Shown: in pieces, positions 1-9,065 of the stretch
Position numbering within the stretch: the first letter of the stretch is position 1
How the letters are laid out: each line of letters starts with the position of its first letter
Source of the DNA: Nonomuraea muscovyensis
GTDB taxonomy: Bacteria > Actinomycetota > Actinomycetes > Streptosporangiales > Streptosporangiaceae
Reading direction: 5' to 3'
DNA: 64,000 bases
NCBI RefSeq assembly: GCF_014207745.1
Contig: NZ_JACHJB010000001.1
Coordinates: forward strand, 2,790,001-2,854,000
Made by a program: the position numbers and the translations under genes
Notes under the pieces: generated by a model
What the model saw: only the letters and a program-made list of their open reading frames with translations
Told to the model about the DNA's origin: nothing
Database searches by the model: none

Positions 1-36
1 GTCCCGCGAGCCGTCCGGCCGGGGAGGTCGAGAGTC

Positions 37-525
37 GTGAGCGCGGACGCACCCGCGTGGGAGCAGCACAGCACGGCACGGGTCGTGTCGCCCGTCCAGC
101 CGCGCAAGCTGGCGAAGGTGCCCTTCGTCGAGCTGGCGGACGGGCGGCTGCAGGGCGTCGTGTCGAGCGGTTCGGACATCGAACGGGTCTACGTCTCGTC
201 CGTGACCGCCGGCACCCACACCTATGACTGCAGCACCAACAACAACCGCCCGTGCGGCGGCCTGTACGGCGCGCCGTGCAAGCACCTGCGCCTGCTCGTG
301 GACGAGGCGGTCACCCAGTACGGCCTCGACCGGGTCGCCGGCTACCTGCGCGCCGAGGTCGGCGACGACGGTGACCTGATCGGCGCCCTCGGCGGCGGGG
401 TGGAGCGCACGTCGGCGGCCATGGTGTTCAGCAGGTTCCTGCGCCACCTGGCCTACCTGGAGCTGCCCGGCACCACGGCCCCGCTGCCCGAGCTCCACTG
501 GTTCCCGGCGGGAGAGGCGCGCTGA
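37..525 (+). CDS. SWIM zinc-finger protein
   Basis: A 162-aa protein that opens a coupled five-gene cluster. Its clearest feature is a Cys/His cluster at about residues 65-82 (C, then C, then the tripeptide CKH), which fits a SWIM-type zinc finger (C-x-C-xn-C-x-H, with a longer first spacing). SWIM domains bind nucleic acid or protein. The GTG start follows a purine-rich GGGGAGGTCGAGA. The stop overlaps the next start as TGATG, so the two proteins are probably made in equal amounts. SWIM proteins next to AAA/VWA genes are usually longer; here the C-terminal part may be the next ORF. The exact role is unknown. Confidence 0.8.
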   Translation: MSADAPAWEQHSTARVVSPVQPRKLAKVPFVELADGRLQGVVSSGSDIERVYVSSVTAGTHTYDCSTNNNRPCGGLYGAPCKHLRLLVDEAVTQYGLDRVAGYLRAEVGDDGDLIGALGGGVERTSAAMVFSRFLRHLAYLELPGTTAPLPELHWFPAGEAR

Positions 526-1910
526 TGCTCGGAGTGCAACTGGCCGCCCTGCTCGACGGCGAGACGCCGGGCGTCACCGAGACGCTCGACGTGGTGACGG
601 GATTCGACGACGCGCTCACCCACGGGCTCGCCCGGCTCGGCGAGGAGCGGGCCGCCGCGCCGGCCGCCCTGGCCGGCGCCGTGTCGGCCTCGCCCCTCGG
701 CGAGCGGGCGGGCGAGGCCGCGGCCAAGATCATCGCCGGGTCCGTCGCCGGCGACCACCTGACCGCGCTGGCCGGGGCGCGCACCGCCCTGCTGGGCGCC
801 GTGCACGACGCCCTGCTCGCCCGGCTCGACACCGCGCTCGGCCGCTCCAGAGCGGCCTGGGAGGCGCCGGCCGCTCCGGCGCCCGCCGCAGACCATCTGC
901 TCGCCGCCGCCCGCTCCTGGCTGCACGAGCTGGCCATCACCGGCTGGCGCGGCGTCGACCACGACCTCGCCTCCGCCTCCGGCCAGACCGTCGAGGCGTT
1001 GCTCGCCGAGCCCCGCCTGCGCCGCGTCGCGGTCCTGCTCGACGGGCTGGCCGCCGAGCTGGCCGCGTGCTGCCCGATCGCCACCGCGCCCCGGGTGCCC
1101 GCCCGCCGCTGGGCCGACCTGTGGGCCCGCGCCCTCATGCTGGCGCAGGGCCTGCCCGCCGAGCCCGAGCCCGAGGCGGTGTCCGGCCGGCTGTTCGTCC
1201 TCGGCGTGGACGTGCACGAGCACGGCACCGCCGTCCAGGTGCAGGTGCACGGCCTGCTTGAGCCGACCGGCGGCGCGCCCGCCCGGCTGGTGCGCGCCGG
1301 CGTCGCCGCCGCCAAGGTCGACACCATCACCGGCCCGGCCGTGTGGCGGCTGCTCCAGGCACACCCCGTGCTGCTCGGCGCGCTGGCCGAGCGCCGCTGC
1401 CTCGACCTGGCCGGCATGCCGTTGCTCGCGAGCGGCGACCTGCTCTGGCACGACGACCGGGCCACGGCCGGGGAGCCCGCCGACCCGTTCGCCGTCGCCC
1501 GGGTCCAGCTCGCCGCGGCCCTCGCCCCCGCCGTGCAGCCGCTCGACCGCCACCCCGTGCGCATCGCCGAGCCCGTCCTGCTGGAGGGCTACACGGTCAA
1601 CGGCGACGAGCTGGTGCTCGACGGCCACGCGCTCGCCGTCGACCTGGACCGCCTGCCGCGGTGCGGCCCGCTCACGCCCGAGCTGGTGGCCGCCTCCACG
1701 GCCTGCGTCGGCCTGGTGCGCTGGGACGCCGGCCGCTGGTCGGTGCAGCCGCTCGCCGTCCAGGCGACCGTCAAGCGCAAGCCCGTCACCGCCCACACCG
1801 GCGACTGGGCGCTCGGCCCCACCGACCCCAAGGTCGTCAAGGCCGAGGCCAGGGCCGGCGACGTGGTGGCCGTGCTGCGCGAGCGAGCGGGACGGCTGCT
1901 GCGCAAATGA
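525..1910 (+). CDS. Companion protein of SWIM/VWA/MoxR cluster
   Basis: A 461-aa Ala/Leu/Arg-rich, mainly helical-looking protein with no motif I can name. Its ATG overlaps the SWIM gene stop, and its own TGA overlaps the VWA gene start (ATGA), so it is embedded in the operon. SWIM plus this ORF total about 620 aa, close to the size I recall for single-chain SWIM proteins in comparable clusters. It may therefore be the detached C-terminal half of one. No signal peptide or membrane segment is seen, which suggests a cytoplasmic complex partner. Confidence 0.75.
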   Translation: MLGVQLAALLDGETPGVTETLDVVTGFDDALTHGLARLGEERAAAPAALAGAVSASPLGERAGEAAAKIIAGSVAGDHLTALAGARTALLGAVHDALLARLDTALGRSRAAWEAPAAPAPAADHLLAAARSWLHELAITGWRGVDHDLASASGQTVEALLAEPRLRRVAVLLDGLAAELAACCPIATAPRVPARRWADLWARALMLAQGLPAEPEPEAVSGRLFVLGVDVHEHGTAVQVQVHGLLEPTGGAPARLVRAGVAAAKVDTITGPAVWRLLQAHPVLLGALAERRCLDLAGMPLLASGDLLWHDDRATAGEPADPFAVARVQLAAALAPAVQPLDRHPVRIAEPVLLEGYTVNGDELVLDGHALAVDLDRLPRCGPLTPELVAASTACVGLVRWDAGRWSVQPLAVQATVKRKPVTAHTGDWALGPTDPKVVKAEARAGDVVAVLRERAGRLLRK

Positions 1911-3301
1911 CCGACGACACCCGCACCGACTCCGGCCTCTCCGCCGACGCCAACCGCCGCCAGGTCCTCTACTGGCGCCTGATGGCGCGGCTGTTCAGCG
2001 CCGACGAGCAGCCCACCCTGGAGGCGGCCAGCGTCGCCGTCGTCGACGACCTGGGGCTGCCGCCCGCGCTGCTCGACCCCGGCGTGTCCGTCGACAACCT
2101 CGTCCAGCGCTTCCCCGAGCTGGGCGCCGAGCTGAAGGGCCTGCTCGCCGAGAGCGAGACCGGCGACGAGAGCGGCGACAAGGCCGGGGGCGAGAGCGGC
2201 GACGAGGCCGGGGGCGAGAGCGGGCACGCGCCCGCCGAGGTCGGCGCCGACGAGGTGCGCCGGGCGGCCCTGGTGTCCAAGCTCCTGCTGAACGTCTTCT
2301 CCACCGGCACCGGTAACGTCACCGCGACCGACCTGGCCCGCTGGCAGCAGGACGCCGGCTGGTTCGAGGAGGCCCTCGGCTGCGAGCGCGGCACGCTGCG
2401 CGCCCGTCCCGGCGACAGCGACCTGGGCGGCGTCCTGGCCGGCCTCGAAGGCGACCTCGTCCGCCGCATGCGGCTGCGCGAGGTGCTGGCCGACCCCGCC
2501 CTGGCCAAGCAGCTCACCCCGAGCATGTCGCTCATCGAGCAGCTCCTGCGCGACAAGTCCAACCTGTCGGGCATCGCGCTGGCCAACGCCAAGGCGCTGA
2601 TCCGCCGGTTCGTCGACGAGGTCGCCGAGGTGCTGCGCACCCAGGTCGAGAAGACCAGCGTCGGCAAGCTCGACCGGTCGGTGCCGCCCAAGCGCGTCTT
2701 CCGCAACCTCGACATCGAACGCACCATCTGGAAGAACCTCACCAACTGGAACCCCGACGACCAGCGCCTCTACGTCGACCGCCTGTTCTACCGGCACACC
2801 GCGCGCAAGACCACCCCGCAGCGGCTCATCGTGGTCGTCGACCAGTCGGGCTCGATGGTGGACGCGATGGTCAACTGCACCATCCTCGCCTCGATCTTCG
2901 CCGGCCTGCCCAAGGTCGACGTGCACCTGGTCGCGTACGACACCCGGGCGCTCGACCTGACCCCGTGGGTGAGCGACCCGTTCGAGGTCCTGCTGCGCAC
3001 GACGCTCGGCGGCGGCACCAACGGCACCGTCGCGATGGCGCTGGCCCGGCCCAAGATCGCCGAACCACGCAACACCGTGCTGGTGTGGATCTCCGACTTC
3101 TACGACAACCGTGACCTGCTCGCCGACTTCGAGGCGGTGCACCGGTCGGGAGTGAAGTTCATCCCGGTCGGCTCGGTCAACAGCTCCGGCAACGCCAGCG
3201 TGGACCCCTGGTTCCGGCAGAAGCTGAAGGACCTGGGCACCCCCGTGATCTCCGGCCACATCCGCAAACTCGTGTTCGAGCTGAAGAGCTTCCTCGCCTA
3301 A
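1907..3301 (+). CDS. VWA (CoxE-like) domain protein
   Basis: A 464-aa protein with a von Willebrand A domain in its C-terminal half. The MIDAS motif DQSGS lies at residues 312-316, followed by GGGTNGT (the Thr ligand) and the WISD segment, so all metal-binding positions are present. An acidic Ser-Gly-Glu repeat at about residues 80-108 (2156-2240) forms a flexible linker. I chose the ATG that overlaps the preceding stop (ATGA); the longer in-frame ORF upstream only shadows the preceding gene. VWA/MoxR pairs act as metal-dependent adaptors and ATPase chaperones that remodel or insert cofactors into target proteins; the target here is unknown. Confidence 0.88.
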   Translation: MTDDTRTDSGLSADANRRQVLYWRLMARLFSADEQPTLEAASVAVVDDLGLPPALLDPGVSVDNLVQRFPELGAELKGLLAESETGDESGDKAGGESGDEAGGESGHAPAEVGADEVRRAALVSKLLLNVFSTGTGNVTATDLARWQQDAGWFEEALGCERGTLRARPGDSDLGGVLAGLEGDLVRRMRLREVLADPALAKQLTPSMSLIEQLLRDKSNLSGIALANAKALIRRFVDEVAEVLRTQVEKTSVGKLDRSVPPKRVFRNLDIERTIWKNLTNWNPDDQRLYVDRLFYRHTARKTTPQRLIVVVDQSGSMVDAMVNCTILASIFAGLPKVDVHLVAYDTRALDLTPWVSDPFEVLLRTTLGGGTNGTVAMALARPKIAEPRNTVLVWISDFYDNRDLLADFEAVHRSGVKFIPVGSVNSSGNASVDPWFRQKLKDLGTPVISGHIRKLVFELKSFLA

Positions 3302-3323
3302 CCACTTCCAGGAGACCCCGCTG

Positions 3324-4436
3324 ATGACCGAGATGCTGCGTGCCCCCGCAGAGGTGAAGTACGCCGACGAACTCGACTGGCTGGAGTCGATCGACGACGG
3401 CCCCAAGCCGTTCTCGTGGCGGCTCAGCCCCCGCATGGTGCGACTGTTCATCCTCGGGTCCGAGCGCGCCGACGGGCTCGACCGGGAGATCCCGCAGAAG
3501 TGGTTCGGTGACCGCAGCTTCGTCGAGCGCAGCATCGTCACCCTCGCCTCCGACCGTGGCCTGCTGCTGATCGGCGACCCCGGCACCGGCAAGAGCTGGC
3601 TCGCAGAGCTGCTCGCCGCCGCCATCTGCCGCAACTCCACCCTCGTCGTCCAGGGCACGGCCGGCACCACCGAGGACCACATCAAGTACTCGTGGAACGT
3701 CTCCATGGTCATCGCCAAGGGGCAGTCGCGCGCGTCGATGATCCCCTCGCCCATCATGACCGCGATGGAAGGCGGCGTGATCGGCCGGTTCGAGGAGCTG
3801 ACCCGCTCCACCAGCGACGTGCAGGACGCCCTCATCTCCATCCTGTCGGAGAAGTACGTCTCCATCCCCGAGCTCGACGACGACAACATCGTCTTCGCCC
3901 AGCCCGGCTTCTCCATCATCGCCACCGCCAACAGCCGCGACCGCGGCGTCAACGACCTGTCCTCGGCCCTGAAGCGGCGCTTCAACTTCGTCCGCATCCC
4001 CGTGGTGACGAACAAGCGCAGCGAGGCGGAGATCGTCCGCTTCCGCACCACCGAGCTGCTGCGCCGCCACCGCATCGAGCTGGACGTGCCGCCGACCCTG
4101 CTCGACATCCTGCTGCAGAGCTTCGCCGACCTGCGGGCCGCGTCCGCCTCGGCCTCCAGCGACGACGAGCGGCTGGAGTCGGCGCTGTCCACCGCCGAGC
4201 AGATCGGCGTGCTGGAGGACGCCATCCTGCACAGCCAGTTCTTCGGCGACCGCGCGCTGAGCGCCCACACCCTCGGCGGCTCGCTGGTCGGCTCGCTGGC
4301 CCGGCGCACCCCCGAGGACCTGGCCATCCTCAACAAGTACTGGCACGGCGTCGTCGAGCCGCGCAGCAAGAAGGACGGCGGCGAGTGGCCCGACTTCCTC
4401 GAAGGCGGCCGCCAGGCGATCTCCACGCTGTCATGA
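3324..4436 (+). CDS. MoxR-type AAA+ ATPase
   Basis: A 370-aa cytoplasmic AAA+ ATPase. Walker A GDPGTGKS is at residues 84-91, a Walker-B-like GRFEEL with catalytic Glu at about 157-158, sensor-1 TAN at 201-203, and an arginine finger in KRRF near 217-220. The family drives remodelling of VWA-bound partners, and the VWA gene lies directly upstream. The start follows a good AGGAGA site 10 nt upstream. Its TGA overlaps the next gene as ATGA. The set AAA, VWA, SWIM and a large unknown protein resembles the E. coli yeh cluster; I take this as a family comparison, not proof of function. Confidence 0.9.
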   Translation: MTEMLRAPAEVKYADELDWLESIDDGPKPFSWRLSPRMVRLFILGSERADGLDREIPQKWFGDRSFVERSIVTLASDRGLLLIGDPGTGKSWLAELLAAAICRNSTLVVQGTAGTTEDHIKYSWNVSMVIAKGQSRASMIPSPIMTAMEGGVIGRFEELTRSTSDVQDALISILSEKYVSIPELDDDNIVFAQPGFSIIATANSRDRGVNDLSSALKRRFNFVRIPVVTNKRSEAEIVRFRTTELLRRHRIELDVPPTLLDILLQSFADLRAASASASSDDERLESALSTAEQIGVLEDAILHSQFFGDRALSAHTLGGSLVGSLARRTPEDLAILNKYWHGVVEPRSKKDGGEWPDFLEGGRQAISTLS

Positions 4437-7195
4437 GCCCGTTCGGCGCCCTGCGCGAACAGCTCCTCGGCGCGGCGGCGAGCTTCGCCGACGCCCCGGC
4501 CGCGGTGCCGGAGATCCTCACCGGCCTGGTCGACGACGTCGACCGGGCGCTGCGCGAGGAGCTGGAGATCTTCCCGGTCTGCCACCACTCGCCCGCCTCC
4601 GCCCTCGCCATGGCCCGGCGGCTGCGCGAGAAGCAGCCGAAGGTCATCTACCTGGAGCTGTGCGAGGACCTCGGGCCGCTGCTCGGCGAACTGCGCAACT
4701 GCCGCCTGCCGGTGGCGCTGCAGGCGTTCGCGACCGACCTCGACGGCTTCCCCGCCGGGTGGGGGCCGCTCAGCGTGGTGGCGCCCATCACCGAGGCTTC
4801 GGCCGAGTACCAGGCCATCGCGTACGCCCTGGAGACCCCGGGCGTCGAGCTGGTGCTGGTGGACCGCTCGTCCGACCACGTCTTCCAGGCGCAGCCCCGC
4901 GAGGAGGAGAGCGCCTACGCCGCCGGCGAGGAGGCCGGCCTGCACGGCGACGCCGTCGGCATCGAGATCGGCGACCTGCGCCCCCGCTTCGCCGAGCTGG
5001 AGGAGCACCTGCTCCACCACGGCAAGGTCCGCCACTGGTCCGAATGGTGGGACCAGTACGTCGAGCAGCCGCTCGCGGACGCCGACTACGACACCTACCG
5101 CCAGGTCATGGTGCTGATCGGCAGCCTCTTCCGCCGCCTGACCCCCGAGAAGGGCGACCGGCTGGCCCGCGACGAGGAACGCGAGCGCCACATGTGGACC
5201 CGCATGCGCGAGCACCTCGCCGCCACCGAGGCCGACCCCGCCCACTGCCTGTACGTGTGCGGCGCCTTCCACGCCGCCAGCCGGGTCGAGGAGTTCGGCC
5301 TGTCGGGCAGGGCCGGCTACGAGATCACCCCCAGGACGGCCACGCGCTGGCTGTACGGCCTCATCCCGTCCAGCCACTCGGCCATCGAGGCGCAGTTCGG
5401 GCTCGCCTCCGGCTCGGTGTCCATCGCCGGCGCCACCTGGGCCAAGGCCGTCTCGCGCGGCGGCGTGCGACCGTACCGGCTGGACGGCCAGCAGGGCGCC
5501 CGCACGAAGAGGGCCAAGGCCGCGCCGCCCGCCCCGGCGGCGGAGCCCGTCACCGACAAGCTGTCGGGCTTCCTGTCCAGACCGCCCGAGCTGGACGGCG
5601 TCGACGAGGCCGAACTCCTCGGCTGGTGCGTGGACATCGTCCGGCTGGCGCGCCGCAACGGCTACCTGGCCAGCACGGCCGACGCCATCGCCGTGTACGA
5701 GACGTCCATCCTGCTCGCCGGGATGCGCAACCGGGTCCGGCCCACGCCGTACGACTTCCAGGACGCGGCCGTCACCTGCATCGAGAAGGACAGCGTCCCC
5801 GGCCGACGCGACGTGCGCCACCTGTGCGAGATCCTGCTCGGCGGCGACCGGATCGGCCAGGTCGGCTACGACGCGCTGCCGCCGCTGGCCCGCGACGTCT
5901 ACGACCGGCTGGAGCCGCTCGGCCTCGACCTGGGCAAGCGCACCGTCCAGCGGGCCCTGCTGAACCTCGACGCCGAGCCCCACCTCGAACCCTGCTCCCA
6001 CCTGCTGTGGATGCTGCGCTACCTGCTGCCCGACGGTGCCGTGCGCCCCATCATGGGCTCGCGGCGGCTCGGCGAACGCTCCATCCAGGAGAGCTGGGAT
6101 CTGACGATCGGCCAGCACCAGCGGGCCGTCATCGAGCTGGGCTACGAGGGCGTCACCGTCGAGCAGGTGCTGGAGCAGCGCCTGCGCCGCGCCGTCTGGG
6201 ACCCCAAGGCGACCGCCGCCACCGCGCTGTCGGCCGTCGAGGACTCCATCCTGTTCCTCGGCAGCCGCCGCTTCACCGACGAGCTGGGCGCGCGGGCCGT
6301 GGAGCTGCTGTCCGCCGAGCGGACCGTGGACGACGCCCCCGAGGTGCTGCGCCGCATCCGGCGGCTGCTCGCCCACTACCGCGCCACCGAGCCGGAGCTG
6401 CCCGCCTGGTGCGCGGCGTTCGTGACCGGCGGCTACGCCCACTACTGCACCCTGCTGCCGTCCGCGTTCGTCGCCGACGACACCGGGGTCCGGCAGGTGG
6501 GCGCCATGCTCGGGTTCCTGTTCACGATGGAGGGCCTGGCGCTGTCGCTCGGCTGCGACCGCGCCCAGCTCGAACTGGCCGTCCAGCAGTCGCACCCCGA
6601 GGCGCCCGCCAAGGTGGCGCTGCTGTGGGCGGCCAGGTCGCAGCTCGGCCTGCTGCCGCTCGCCGACCTGCGGGCCCGCTGCGACGAGCTGCTCGCCAAC
6701 CCGCTCGTCATCCCGTCGTTCCCGCTCTACATCACGGGCTTCGTGCAGGCGCTGGAGTCGGTGCCGTCGCTCGGGCCGTTCGTGGTGGAGGTCATCTCCA
6801 AGGCGTTCGCGCGGCTGCCCGACTCCGTGCTGCTGCCCTGGCTGCCCAAGCTCATCACCACCCTCCGCAGGGAGGCGGCCGAGCTGGTGCCGGTCCTGGT
6901 GCGCGAGGCGGGCCGCACGTTCCCCGCCGCGCTCGGCGAGCTGGACACCTGGGCCGCGCCGTGGACGGCCACCCGGCCCACGCCTGCGGCGGTCCCGGTG
7001 GGGGCCGCCCCTGCCGGGCCGGCGAACACGCTCCTGGCCGCCCACCCGGCCGCCTGCGACGCCGTCGCCGCGCTCCTCGGCTGCGACGGCGCCTGGGCCA
7101 CCGCGGAGGCGGCGCCCGCCTCCGGCGCGGCCGGCGACCTCCTGTCCCGCCACCCCGCCACGGCTGCCGCCGTCGCGACCCTGCTCGGCGCCTGA
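4433..7195 (+). CDS. DUF5682 protein (TraB/ChaN-like N-terminal domain)
   Basis: A 920-aa protein coupled to the AAA gene by ATGA. The N-terminal domain has CHHSPAS (residues 50-56), an acidic LELCED strand-end and a downstream CGAFHAAS (276-283). A conserved His pair plus a later G-x-x-H is the pattern of the EreA/ChaN/TraB hydrolase-like fold, which suggests a metal- or heme-binding or hydrolytic centre. An Ala/Pro linker near residues 360-375 leads into a long helical C-terminal region, ending in Ala/Pro-rich sequence. It is probably the client or effector arm of the VWA-MoxR machine. The function has not been established for this family to my knowledge. Confidence 0.82.
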   Translation: MSPFGALREQLLGAAASFADAPAAVPEILTGLVDDVDRALREELEIFPVCHHSPASALAMARRLREKQPKVIYLELCEDLGPLLGELRNCRLPVALQAFATDLDGFPAGWGPLSVVAPITEASAEYQAIAYALETPGVELVLVDRSSDHVFQAQPREEESAYAAGEEAGLHGDAVGIEIGDLRPRFAELEEHLLHHGKVRHWSEWWDQYVEQPLADADYDTYRQVMVLIGSLFRRLTPEKGDRLARDEERERHMWTRMREHLAATEADPAHCLYVCGAFHAASRVEEFGLSGRAGYEITPRTATRWLYGLIPSSHSAIEAQFGLASGSVSIAGATWAKAVSRGGVRPYRLDGQQGARTKRAKAAPPAPAAEPVTDKLSGFLSRPPELDGVDEAELLGWCVDIVRLARRNGYLASTADAIAVYETSILLAGMRNRVRPTPYDFQDAAVTCIEKDSVPGRRDVRHLCEILLGGDRIGQVGYDALPPLARDVYDRLEPLGLDLGKRTVQRALLNLDAEPHLEPCSHLLWMLRYLLPDGAVRPIMGSRRLGERSIQESWDLTIGQHQRAVIELGYEGVTVEQVLEQRLRRAVWDPKATAATALSAVEDSILFLGSRRFTDELGARAVELLSAERTVDDAPEVLRRIRRLLAHYRATEPELPAWCAAFVTGGYAHYCTLLPSAFVADDTGVRQVGAMLGFLFTMEGLALSLGCDRAQLELAVQQSHPEAPAKVALLWAARSQLGLLPLADLRARCDELLANPLVIPSFPLYITGFVQALESVPSLGPFVVEVISKAFARLPDSVLLPWLPKLITTLRREAAELVPVLVREAGRTFPAALGELDTWAAPWTATRPTPAAVPVGAAPAGPANTLLAAHPAACDAVAALLGCDGAWATAEAAPASGAAGDLLSRHPATAAAVATLLGA

Positions 7196-7339
7196 CGGCC
7201 GCGCCGTCCGGCCGTGCCTCGACGGGCGCGGCCGGCCGGCGGCGTCCGCGAGCCGCGACGTTATCCGGGCCCGACCTGCGGGAAGGGCCCGGGGAGACCT
7301 GCCTGGAGGATGGCGACACGACGGCGAGACGGCGAGCGG

Positions 7340-7846
7340 ATGCAAACATTCCTGCCCTTCCCCGACTTCACGCGATGCGCCGAGGTTCTCGACCCGCTGC
7401 GCCTCGGCAAGCAGCGGGTCGAGGCCCTGCAGATCCTGCGCGCCCTCACCGTCCCGGGCTACGGCTGGCGCCACCACCCGGCCGTCCGCATGTGGGCCGG
7501 CTACGAGGAGGCCCTGGCTCGTTACGGCCTCGACGTGTGCCACCACTGGTGCTCCATCGGCCGCACCGACACCTGCGCCGAGACCATCGCCCGCGACCTG
7601 GCCGCCCGCTGCGACCGGCACACCATCCGCACCCAGCCCGCCCTGGAGACGGCCGGCGAACTACCCCCGTGGCTCGGCGACGACGCCCTGCACCGCAGCC
7701 ACCGCTCCGCCCTCCTCCGTAAGGCCCCCGACTTCTACGGCCCCCGCTTCACCCCTCTCTTCGGCCCCGAACCCGACGACCTGCCCTACGTCTGGCCCCC
7801 TTCCGACCGCCCCCCGGCCTGCCTTCCCGGCCGCCGGTTCGGGTGA
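7340..7846 (+). CDS. MSMEG_6728 family (endonuclease V / pyrimidine-dimer glycosylase-like)
   Basis: A 168-aa protein starting MQTFLPFPDF, followed by CAEVLDPLRLGKQRVEALQI, the signature opening of the MSMEG_6728 family. This family is distantly related to T4 endonuclease V-type pyrimidine-dimer DNA glycosylases, with a conserved Arg/Gln-rich helix and HHP near residue 46. A longer frame opens upstream at 7214, but family conservation begins at this ATG. It is separated by 145 bp from the preceding operon. A role in DNA damage repair is inferred from the family only. Confidence 0.8.
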   Translation: MQTFLPFPDFTRCAEVLDPLRLGKQRVEALQILRALTVPGYGWRHHPAVRMWAGYEEALARYGLDVCHHWCSIGRTDTCAETIARDLAARCDRHTIRTQPALETAGELPPWLGDDALHRSHRSALLRKAPDFYGPRFTPLFGPEPDDLPYVWPPSDRPPACLPGRRFG

Positions 7847-7895
7847 GGCCGCTCCGGTGGCGGACCGCCCCGGCGGGCGGCCCGCCACCGGCGGC

Positions 7896-9065
7896 TCAGC
7901 CGAGCAGCCGGTCGCCGACCCAGCCGTCGGCCGCGCATCCGGGCGGAACGGCGAAGACCGCCGAGCCGATCGGCGTGATCCACTCGTTGAGCAGGTCACC
8001 CTCCGCGAGCCGGCGCTGCACCGGGACGAACTGCCGGTCGATGTCCGCCTGGTAGGAGGCGAAGAGCAACCCCGAGTCTGACGTCCCGTCGGCCGTCAGC
8101 CCGTCGTCGTAGTTGTACGGCCGGCGCAGGATGCGCTGCCCCGGATCGTCCACCCGCGCCCGCCTGATGTGGGCGTACTCCGGGATGACGGGGAAGCCCA
8201 GCCTGTTCAGGCGGGCGAAGTCGGGCTCGTCGTGCTCGGCCCGCCCGGTCAGCGGGGCTCCGGTGTCCAGGCGGCGGCCGATCGTGAACTCCCTGGCCGG
8301 CCGGTCGGCGGCGTCCCAGGTCTCCAGGTTCATCCGGATGCGGCGCAGCACCACGGTGGTGCCGCCGCGCATCCCCTCGGGACCCTGGCCGATCCACACC
8401 GCCCGGTCGAGGTCCGCCGGGTTGACCGTGCCGTCGAGCTGGCCCATCAAGTTGCGCTGGGTCTCACCGGTGCCGCCCACGCCCGCCCGCCGCCGGAACC
8501 CGCGCTGGGTCCAGCGGATCCCGGCGAAGGAGCGCGCGTCCTTGACCGTCATCCGCAGCGCGTGGGCCACGGTGATCGGGTCGTCGGCGCAGATCTGCAC
8601 CAGCAGGTCGCCGCCGCTCCACCGTTTCTCCAGCTTGTCGACGGTGAACGACGGCAGCGGCGCCACCGGGGAGTCCACCTTGGCGGCCTTGAACAGCCCG
8701 GGGCCGAAGCCGAACGTCACGGTCAGCCGGGCGGGGTCGGTGGCCAGCTCGGGTTCGGTGTCGGCGAGCGCCGGCCGCCCCTGGGTGAGGCGGCGGGCGT
8801 CGTCGGTGAGCAACCGCATCAGCCGGACGATCGCCTCCCGGTCGCTGCCCGGCTTCAGGTCGAGCCCCAGGAAGACGGCGTGGGCCTGCGGTCGCGTGGC
8901 GATGCCCGCCTGGTGGACGCCGTCGAACGGCTCCACGGCGGGGTTCTCGGCCGTGGCGGAGGCGCGGTCGTTCACGACCGCACCCTTCACCAGGCCGGTG
9001 ATCGGCAGGGCGGCCGCGGCGCCGCCGCCGACCAGCAAGGCCCGTCTGCTGATCCCGGAGGCCAT
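7896..9065 (-). CDS. Dyp-type heme peroxidase (EfeB-like, Tat-exported)
   Basis: A 389-aa secreted heme peroxidase. The N-terminus has a twin-arginine signal (ISRRALLVGGG followed by an Ala-rich hydrophobic stretch). The DyP signature GxxDG is present as GQLDGT with catalytic Asp at 211. The proximal heme ligand is probably His299 in EYAHIRR, and an R-PYNYDD segment follows. The start overlaps the stop of the copper-chaperone gene (TGATG), so the two are co-translated. DyP enzymes oxidise dyes, phenolics or heme with peroxide. The iron partners EfeU and EfeO are not beside it, so a copper- or envelope-linked role is as likely as iron uptake. Confidence 0.92.
   Translation of the reverse strand: MASGISRRALLVGGGAAAALPITGLVKGAVVNDRASATAENPAVEPFDGVHQAGIATRPQAHAVFLGLDLKPGSDREAIVRLMRLLTDDARRLTQGRPALADTEPELATDPARLTVTFGFGPGLFKAAKVDSPVAPLPSFTVDKLEKRWSGGDLLVQICADDPITVAHALRMTVKDARSFAGIRWTQRGFRRRAGVGGTGETQRNLMGQLDGTVNPADLDRAVWIGQGPEGMRGGTTVVLRRIRMNLETWDAADRPAREFTIGRRLDTGAPLTGRAEHDEPDFARLNRLGFPVIPEYAHIRRARVDDPGQRILRRPYNYDDGLTADGTSDSGLLFASYQADIDRQFVPVQRRLAEGDLLNEWITPIGSAVFAVPPGCAADGWVGDRLLG

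Noticed and set aside
1343..1906. Upstream extension of the VWA protein to 652 aa
   Set aside because: The extension overlaps the preceding gene in a shadow frame. The ATGA overlap at 1907 and the change to a balanced amino-acid composition mark the true start.
3692..4432. Upstream extension of the DUF5682 protein to 1167 aa
   Set aside because: It runs in a shadow frame of the AAA gene; the ATG at 4433 overlaps that gene's stop.
1589..7621. A 2010-codon open frame on the minus strand
   Set aside because: It is antisense to five well-supported genes. Its Arg/Gly/Ala-rich translation is typical of the shadow frame of high-GC DNA.
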